This document shows, in pieces, positions 47,483 through 52,479 of a stretch of DNA of 52,479 nucleotides. The stretch is from Thermoplasmatales archaeon (lineage in GTDB: Archaea; Thermoplasmatota; E2; DHVEG-1). Location: contig DAOVGR010000023.1 in assembly GCA_030672305.1 (NCBI GenBank), positions 1 to 52,479 of the forward strand. Direction: 5' to 3'. The notes beneath the pieces were generated by a model, which did no database searches, had not been told where the DNA came from, and was given only the letters and a program-made list of their open reading frames with translations. The stretch's first letter is position 1, and each line of letters opens with the position of its first letter. A program made the position numbers and the translations under genes.

Positions 47483-50074
47483 TCATCTCTTCTGTTTTTT
47501 CTTAATTTTTATTGAAATTATAGCTATTGTAATAAATAGTAATACAAATATAATAAATATGCTGATTAAATTGTAGGATGAACTTGTTGAAATTTTCTCT
47601 GGTTTTTCAAATGTTTGTGCATCTAATGCATAAATAGTTCCTTTTGCACTGATATAAACAATTCCATCTTCTACATAAGGATCAGAAAGTATTGGTGTTG
47701 TTAAATAGTTTAGAGCATCATCTTTAATAAAATACCCTGGTGTAAAGCTCCATGCTAGATCCCCCTCTGTTTTTTTAAGAGCATAAAATCTACCATCATC
47801 AGAGCCAAAGAATACATAATCTCCATAAACTACAGGATTTGAATGAATTGCTGATTTGCAGTTAAATTCCCATTCAAGATTTCCATTTTTCCTATTTATT
47901 GCATAAAAATTATTATCATTTGAAGCAACAAAAATTAAATTCTTTGATACTGCTGGTGTTGTAACAATCCCCCATCCTGTATTAAAAGTCCACTTTTGAT
48001 TACCATCTCTTGAATCAAGTGCATAGAGATTTCCATCCCATGAACCAACATAAACGTCGTTATTGTTTATCTTTGGAGATGCAGATATCTTCCCATTTGT
48101 TTTAAATTCCCAAATAATTTCTTTATTTTTTATATCAAAAGCATAGCATGAATCTCCAGAGCCAATGAAGATAGTATTATGGGATGCCTCAGAAATAGTG
48201 GTTGAATCTAGAAACTCCTTAGTCCAACTTATTTTTCCAGAGTTAACATCAAATGCGTAAATATTTCCATTATCACAACCAGCAATAACTAAATTATTTA
48301 CAATTATAGGTTTACAAGATATATATCCTACAAATTGTTTCCATTTTATATTACCTGTTTCTTTTTCAAATGCATATAAACCATTTTCTCCTCCCACGAA
48401 TAGTAAATCTTTGAATGCAACAGATTCAACAAATTTCTCATCAATTTTAGCATTCCAATTTAATGTTCCTGAATATGTATTTAAAGTAAAAATCCTGCCT
48501 GTCGACATTGCAGTAAAGACAATATTATCAGAAACAGTTGAAGAAGAATAATCAATATTTTTTGCATTTTCTGTTTCATATTTCCATAAAACTTTGCTAT
48601 TTTTTTCTGCATTAAGACTTATGGTTGGTTTTATTTCACCTGGGGCAGATTTTGGGGGATATAATTCAAGCCATCCGCAAGTAGGTAGTTCTGTAACCCC
48701 TTGAAATTTCTTTTTTTCATCATCAGTCGGGTTCCACTGTTCCCCATCAGGTCTACCCATGAATACAAATAAACCCATCTTGTCCATTAGTTTAGAGCTT
48801 GTTATTTTGCAGTCTGTAGTTTTTTCATAGATTGGGTTTGTTGACATAATTTTTTTAGCAATATTTGTATCTATCTTTCCATAATATTTTTCCCCTAGTT
48901 CTATGAACTTCTCTGCTGTGTCCGTTGTCAATATTTTTGGTAATCTTCTGGATACAATTTTAAATAAAAAGGTTGGAATGCCCCAAAGTTCGGCATGCAC
49001 CTTTATATCATGAGGTATACTACATGACCAATAGTAGCCATTAAATGTCCTTTTTATTGGTTTATTAATTAATGCAAGTTGAATTGATGCAATCTCCCCT
49101 GATTTTGTATCACCAATAAACCATTCATTTGGAATAAGACCATTATTTCCTTTTATTAATAACTCTATTACCTCATCGATACTATCTGAATATTGAATCG
49201 CTGTCCTTGAACGTACTCCTTTTGGTATTCCTCTTTTTTTCCAAATACCTTGTGGAAATAGTTCTGTTTCTGTAAGAATTATTCCCTTTTCGTTTTGATA
49301 CCAATCCTCTTGGCTCCATAACGAACCTGGTGGGCACGTCATTAAAAATCTATTTCCTTTAGAAGGTTGCACATCTAAAATAATATTACATCTTTCTGCT
49401 ATATAACTTGAAAATATTGATGAATGTGATACAATAATTTCACCATTACTAGTTGCATCACCTGTAGCAATAAAGGCTGTACAATGTCCTGAATGAGACT
49501 CATCATCACCTTTTGCTACGATTTGTTTTAATTTAAAAAAAATCCTACAAAAAGGTTGAAATCTTTTAAGAGGATATCTGAAGTTACTATACTCAATATC
49601 TTGAATGAATTGATATGCTAAAATATCATCAAATTCAATATTTCGATTAAAAATTTTCACCTCTTTAGCTTTTAACCCATCTGTTAAACCTCGTAATTCT
49701 TCCTGATTTTCAGTAGGAACATATTTTAAAAAACATTTTTTTGCTTTTAATTTAAAGAAATCCCATAATCTTTCCGGATTTCTAAATTTAAAAAGTTTTA
49801 ATATCCTTACTTGTTCATATTCTAAGTTTATCCATCTTTGAATTATATCATTAATTTCTGCAGAAGCAAGATAACCATATTGATATCCCCTTTCGTATGG
49901 TTCACCCTCAATATGAATGTAAACCCATCCCTGGATGTTATATCTATATCCTTTGCCGTATTGGCCAGATGTTAAAACCTTGGATTTATAATTATCATCT
50001 GCGGTTGTTGTAATTGGAATAAAAACTGGGAAAAGTATAATTCCAACTACTATTATACTGACCGAACGGATCAT
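47483..50074 (-). CDS. Secreted Ntn-hydrolase-like domain fused to PQQ-type beta-propeller
   Basis: 863 residues. Signal peptide 1-26. About 50-470: C45/phospholipase-B-like Ntn hydrolase domain with EGEPYERGYQYGYL, candidate nucleophile Cys198 in SGHCTAFIATGDA, and PGSLWSQEDWYQNEKG. About 500-815: seven or more PQQ-like blades (e.g. YALDSRDGNQKWTFNTG, YALKKTEGDLAWSF). C-terminal helix 835-855 and basic tail KIKKKQKR anchor it outside. Such domains hydrolyse amide bonds of acylated amino acids, bile-salt-like amides or penicillins; the substrate is unknown. Adjacency to an amino-acid importer suggests release of an amino acid for uptake. Confidence 0.75.
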   Translation of the reverse strand: MIRSVSIIVVGIILFPVFIPITTTADDNYKSKVLTSGQYGKGYRYNIQGWVYIHIEGEPYERGYQYGYLASAEINDIIQRWINLEYEQVRILKLFKFRNPERLWDFFKLKAKKCFLKYVPTENQEELRGLTDGLKAKEVKIFNRNIEFDDILAYQFIQDIEYSNFRYPLKRFQPFCRIFFKLKQIVAKGDDESHSGHCTAFIATGDATSNGEIIVSHSSIFSSYIAERCNIILDVQPSKGNRFLMTCPPGSLWSQEDWYQNEKGIILTETELFPQGIWKKRGIPKGVRSRTAIQYSDSIDEVIELLIKGNNGLIPNEWFIGDTKSGEIASIQLALINKPIKRTFNGYYWSCSIPHDIKVHAELWGIPTFLFKIVSRRLPKILTTDTAEKFIELGEKYYGKIDTNIAKKIMSTNPIYEKTTDCKITSSKLMDKMGLFVFMGRPDGEQWNPTDDEKKKFQGVTELPTCGWLELYPPKSAPGEIKPTISLNAEKNSKVLWKYETENAKNIDYSSSTVSDNIVFTAMSTGRIFTLNTYSGTLNWNAKIDEKFVESVAFKDLLFVGGENGLYAFEKETGNIKWKQFVGYISCKPIIVNNLVIAGCDNGNIYAFDVNSGKISWTKEFLDSTTISEASHNTIFIGSGDSCYAFDIKNKEIIWEFKTNGKISASPKINNNDVYVGSWDGNLYALDSRDGNQKWTFNTGWGIVTTPAVSKNLIFVASNDNNFYAINRKNGNLEWEFNCKSAIHSNPVVYGDYVFFGSDDGRFYALKKTEGDLAWSFTPGYFIKDDALNYLTTPILSDPYVEDGIVYISAKGTIYALDAQTFEKPEKISTSSSYNLISIFIIFVLLFITIAIISIKIKKKQKR

Positions 50075-50294
50075 AATATATCACATTTATTTATAATTAT
50101 TATTATATAAAAATATTATCATTTGGATAAAAATAATTTGTTTGAATAATTTTAAGAGATCTAGGAAAAAAAATAAAGGAATAAATTGATATTTTTTCTT
50201 AAAATTAGAAAACATCTCTATTTTAGAGACTTTCAATTCTCCTTTTTTCATCTTCACCGCCTAAATTTATAAAACCCAATACATATTAATATTA

Positions 50295-50310
50295 TGTTAT
50301 TATGATAACA
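50295..50310. promoter_or_regulatory. Operator-like palindrome upstream of ACT gene 2
   Basis: TGTTATTATGATAACA, a near-perfect dyad (TGTTAT-N4-ATAACA), 72 bases before the ACT regulator ribosome site region. The same pattern precedes the third ACT gene and, shortened, follows it. Confidence 0.55.
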
Positions 50311-50381
50311 AAAAATATATCAATATGTTACAATATGTAATATTCTGTAAATATTCTAAAAAATTTGCAGGAGGTTTTACA

Positions 50382-51065
50382 ATCGTAACAATCAGTCATA
50401 TCATCCAAGATATTCTAAAACGTCATGTTTTAATGCAGGAAGCAATAAACCATGGAATTGTATCATATAACAAACTTGCTAAAGTTTTAAAACCAGAAAT
50501 CGAGGAAGAGCTAGGAAAAAAGGTAAAGCACTCCGCAATTGTAATGGCCTTAAGAAGAAGTTCAGAAAAATTAGAAAAAACTACATCAAAACCTACATTT
50601 AGTTATTCTATTGAGACTATCAAGACAGATATATTTTATCTTGTTTTAGAAGATTCACCTGATCTATACAATAAACTTGGTACTCTTTATCCAATAATTG
50701 ATTACAAAAAAGGCGGTTTATTAAATGTTGTTCAAGGTAACTATGAAGTTGCAGTTGTTACAAATAATAAATATAAAGACAAAGTTCTAGAAATTTTATC
50801 TGATGAAAATATTTTGGAAACAATTGATGATCTTGTTTCAATTTCGCTAACATATACCAAAGATTTTCTGTTTACTCCAGGAATACTATATGACGTTTCA
50901 AGATTTTTAGCCTGGGAAAATATCAATGCAGTAGATGTTATTTTAACCAAAACAGAATTTAGCCTTATTGTTGATAAAAAAGATTTAATGAGATGTTATA
51001 AAATATTAGGTAGATTTGCAGAAAATGCATATAATGCAAAAGAAAAGTTTGAAGTTGCAAAGTAA
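50382..51065 (+). CDS. ACT-domain regulator-like protein (paralogue 2)
   Basis: About 227 residues. Close paralogue of the next gene: VTISHIIQDILKRHVLMQEAI, then SYNKLAKVLKP, KHSAIVMALRR and two ACT-like halves (VLEDSPDLYN..., FTPGILYDVSRFL). The frame is open from 50325, but the sequence before codon ATC 50382 aligns with nothing. AGGAGGT lies eight bases before ATC, exactly where the paralogue has its ATG (ATG-GTA-ACA-ATA versus ATC-GTA-ACA-ATC). An ATC start is therefore likely. N-terminal HTH-like region plus ACT domains suggest an amino-acid-responsive regulator. Confidence 0.75.
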   Translation: MVTISHIIQDILKRHVLMQEAINHGIVSYNKLAKVLKPEIEEELGKKVKHSAIVMALRRSSEKLEKTTSKPTFSYSIETIKTDIFYLVLEDSPDLYNKLGTLYPIIDYKKGGLLNVVQGNYEVAVVTNNKYKDKVLEILSDENILETIDDLVSISLTYTKDFLFTPGILYDVSRFLAWENINAVDVILTKTEFSLIVDKKDLMRCYKILGRFAENAYNAKEKFEVAK

Positions 51066-51069
51066 TTTT

Positions 51070-51185
51070 TTAAAAAAAGGGGAGGGAGGAAGTAAGGGTC
51101 TAGGTGAAGGTGAATAAAAAAAGTGGGTTACTTAAACCCAAACTAGACCCCCGAGATATTATATTGATCTCACCCCATTTTTAAT
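51070..51185. ncRNA. Candidate structured RNA between the ACT genes
   Basis: GGGTCTAG (51096-51103) pairs perfectly with CTAGACCC (51143-51150). Inside, TGGGTT (51124-51129) pairs with AACCCA (51135-51140) over a 5-base loop. Outside, GGGGAGGGAG (about 51079-51088) can pair with CTCACCCC (about 51170-51177), continuing into A-run/T-run pairing. A nested three-stem structure of ~110 bases results, richer in G and C than the flanks. It may be an RNA, a terminator of ACT gene 2, or a leader of gene 3. Strand is not determined. Confidence 0.45.
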
Positions 51186-51213
51186 ATATACAATATTTTG
51201 TATATCTATCTTC

Positions 51214-51229
51214 TGTTATAATAATAACA
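51214..51229. promoter_or_regulatory. Operator-like palindrome upstream of ACT gene 3
   Basis: TGTTATAATAATAACA, a perfect dyad around a 4-base centre, 72-87 bases before the start of the third ACT gene. It matches the site at 50295, at about the same distance. Confidence 0.55.
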
Positions 51230-51300
51230 AATAGTATAACTATGTGTAACAATATATTATAAACTGTGACAGTCTATAAAAATTAGACTCGGGTGTTGTT

Positions 51301-51969
51301 ATGGTAACAATAAGCCATGCCGTTCAAGATATATTAAATAAGCATGTGTTTTTACAGGAGGCAATTAATCATAATATTGTATCTTATAACAAACTAGCAA
51401 ATAATATAAAACCAAAGATTGAAACAGAACTAGGTAAAAAAGTTAAACATAACGCAATTGTAATGGCGCTCCGAAGGTATTCAGAAAAATTGGATAAAAG
51501 AAGAAATAAACCATCACTAAACTATTTTAGAGAAACCTTGCTAAAGACAGATGTTTGTCTTATTATAATTGAAGAAAGTCCAGATGCACATAATAAAACT
51601 CAAGAATTATACAATAAGATGGTATTTAAACAAGGAAAAATCTTTAACATCGTACAAGGTAATTATGAACTTGGAATTATTACAAATCAAAGTAATAAAG
51701 AAAATGTAATAAATGCATTTGGAAAAGATAACGTATTAAGAATTGTTGAAGAGCTTGTAGTAATTTCCCTGATGTATTCAAGAGATTTTTTATTTACACC
51801 CGGAGTGCTTTATAATGTTTTAAGATTTTTAACTTGGGAGAACATAAATATATTTAATATTACACTCACTCCACAGGAATTAAGCCTAGTTATATCAAGA
51901 AAGGATACAATGCGATGTTATAATACACTTGAAAAACTAGTGAAAACTACAAAAAGCAATACAAACTGA
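51301..51969 (+). CDS. ACT-domain regulator-like protein (paralogue 3)
   Basis: 222 residues from ATG 51301 (GGGTG five bases upstream). N-terminal HTH-like domain with VTISHAVQDILNKHVFLQEA, SYNKLANNIKP and KHNAIVMALRRYSEKL, then two ACT-like halves (CLIIIEESPDAHNKT..., FLFTPGVLYNVLRFLTW). It is clearly a recent duplicate of the gene at 50382 with shared upstream palindrome and downstream half-site, so the three loci may form one regulatory circuit. No ligand is identified. Confidence 0.78.
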   Translation: MVTISHAVQDILNKHVFLQEAINHNIVSYNKLANNIKPKIETELGKKVKHNAIVMALRRYSEKLDKRRNKPSLNYFRETLLKTDVCLIIIEESPDAHNKTQELYNKMVFKQGKIFNIVQGNYELGIITNQSNKENVINAFGKDNVLRIVEELVVISLMYSRDFLFTPGVLYNVLRFLTWENINIFNITLTPQELSLVISRKDTMRCYNTLEKLVKTTKSNTN

Positions 51970-51976
51970 TTTTTAA

Positions 51977-51987
51977 GTTATGATAAC
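51977..51987. promoter_or_regulatory. Third copy of the operator-like palindrome
   Basis: GTTATGATAAC, a perfect palindrome with a central G, followed by A. It lies 8 bases after the ACT gene 3 stop and 52 bases before tRNA-Leu. Confidence 0.4.
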
Positions 51988-52038
51988 AAATATTTACATA
52001 AACTTTTATTATACTATAATCATTTTAGCGTTTCTTAT

Positions 52039-52123
52039 GCAGGGGTAGCCAAGCCTGGTCAAAGGCGACAGACTCAAGATCTGTTCCTGTAGAGGTTCGG
52101 GGGTTCAAATCCCTTCCCCTGCA
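52039..52123 (+). tRNA. tRNA-Leu(CAA)
   Basis: Acceptor stem GCAGGGG/CCCCTGC with discriminator A. Anticodon stem ACAGA/TCTGT enclosing CTCAAGA, anticodon CAA (reads UUG). A long variable arm (TCCTGTAGAGGTTC) marks class II. T-arm GGGGGTTCAAATCCC. Length 85 bases, no intron, CCA not encoded. A TATA-like AT-rich promoter region precedes it. Confidence 0.95.
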
Positions 52124-52159
52124 CTAATTTATAAATTATTTAAAATAAAAACAATCTGT

Positions 52160-52300
52160 TTGAAGAAAAGCGCTATTTTGTCTAATAGATATGAGGATGA
52201 TCGAAAAATCAAGGAATGGATTGTTTTCAAGAGGAAAAAACTTCAAGAAAGTAATATAATACCCAGATCGCGTTTGGGGGGGCAGATAATTTTTAATTAA
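52160..52300 (+). CDS. Candidate 46-aa small protein before psmA
   Basis: From TTG 52160 to TAA 52300. The frame encodes a basic product (RYEDDRKIKEWIVFKRKKLQ, then SNIIPRSRLGGQIIFN) that looks more protein-like than alternatives. There is no SD, so it could be a leaderless small gene or a chance ORF. It lies in the 203 bases between tRNA-Leu and psmA. No family is known. Confidence 0.25.
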   Translation: MKKSAILSNRYEDDRKIKEWIVFKRKKLQESNIIPRSRLGGQIIFN

Positions 52301-52326
52301 GATTTTAAAAAGAAGAGGACTTAGTA

Positions 52327-52479
52327 ATGCAACCATCCAATGAAGCATATGACAGAGCCATTACAATATTCTCCCCAGAGGGAAGACTTTTTCAGGTTGA
52401 ATATGCCCGTGAAGCAGTAAAAAGAGGAACAACAACAGTTGGAATGAAATTCAAAGATGGTTTAGTATTAATTATTGAT
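52327..52479 (+). CDS. psmA: Proteasome alpha subunit (3' partial)
   Basis: The first 51 residues are visible: [20 protein letters not shown] and [14 protein letters not shown] are the H0-helix/gate and first strands of archaeal proteasome alpha subunits, including the YDR gate motif. The rest lies beyond the window. SD AGAGGA lies upstream. With Cdc48 in the same window it forms the protein-turnover machinery. Confidence 0.95.
   Translation, partial: MQPSNEAYDRAITIFSPEGRLFQVEYAREAVKRGTTTVGMKFKDGLVLIID

Overview
The window is an AT-rich archaeal chromosome segment. Archaeal markers are a Cdc48/VAT AAA+ ATPase, Orc1/Cdc6, Alba, NMD3, an archaeal TruA, a proteasome alpha subunit, a PGF-CTERM surface-protein tail and Shine-Dalgarno sites matching GGAGGTGATC. 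The secreted caspase-like and PKD-domain proteins, the bacterial-type hexameric glutamate dehydrogenase and the IorAB and Nfn-type redox enzymes suggest a heterotrophic, peptide-using anaerobe of the euryarchaeal/Thermoplasmatota side. That placement is inference; no rRNA is present to test it.

Layout. 1-2374: tail of a PGF-CTERM surface protein and a secreted caspase-like peptidase. 2500-8600: accessory region with a frameshifted zinc-ribbon gene, an unrecognised 466-aa protein with its HTH partner behind duplicated operator-like repeats, a membrane protein, a nucleotide-metabolism-like cluster (thymidylate kinase, glutaredoxin-fold protein without cysteines, fusion of a kinase-like and a nucleoside-deoxyribosyltransferase-like domain), an HTH regulator and an intact zinc-ribbon gene. 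8700-10400: a DDE insertion sequence next to a truncated TctA-family permease. 10800-16330: OB-fold protein, Cdc48 with a ~220-residue coiled-coil insertion in D1, a PRC-barrel protein, a candidate replication origin and orc1/cdc6. 16640-21170: membrane proteins, an ABC permease/ATPase pair and a regulator pair. 21270-24170: glutamine synthetase and glutamate dehydrogenase, divergent. 24240-28150: a PEP-synthase-like protein without its phosphotransfer half, and a degenerate M23-like protein.

28317-35294 is the metabolic centrepiece: NuoE-, NuoF- and NuoG-N-terminus-like subunits, an FMN glutamate-synthase-like protein with an N-terminal Cys cluster, and an NfnA/NfnB (SudBA) pair. It resembles an electron-bifurcating HydABC/Nfn machine whose hydrogenase module is replaced by a glutamate-synthase-like flavoprotein. 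GlnA, GdhA and IorAB nearby fit an amino-acid/glutamate economy linking NADH, NADPH and ferredoxin.

35300-52479: pyrG, alba, an ACT protein, a large secreted PKD protein, iorAB, nmd3, truA, an NSS transporter with its MetS-like 36-aa partner, an Ntn-hydrolase/PQQ-propeller fusion, two paralogous ACT regulators sharing a TGTTAT-N4-ATAACA operator-like palindrome with a structured intergenic element between them, tRNA-Leu(CAA) and the start of psmA.

Recurrent oddity: several genes (orc1/cdc6, the ABC permease, the NuoG-like subunit, one ACT regulator, possibly the 182-aa HTH protein) have no ATG/GTG/TTG where their ribosome-binding site and homology place the start. They appear to use ATA, ATC, ATT, ACG or CTG.
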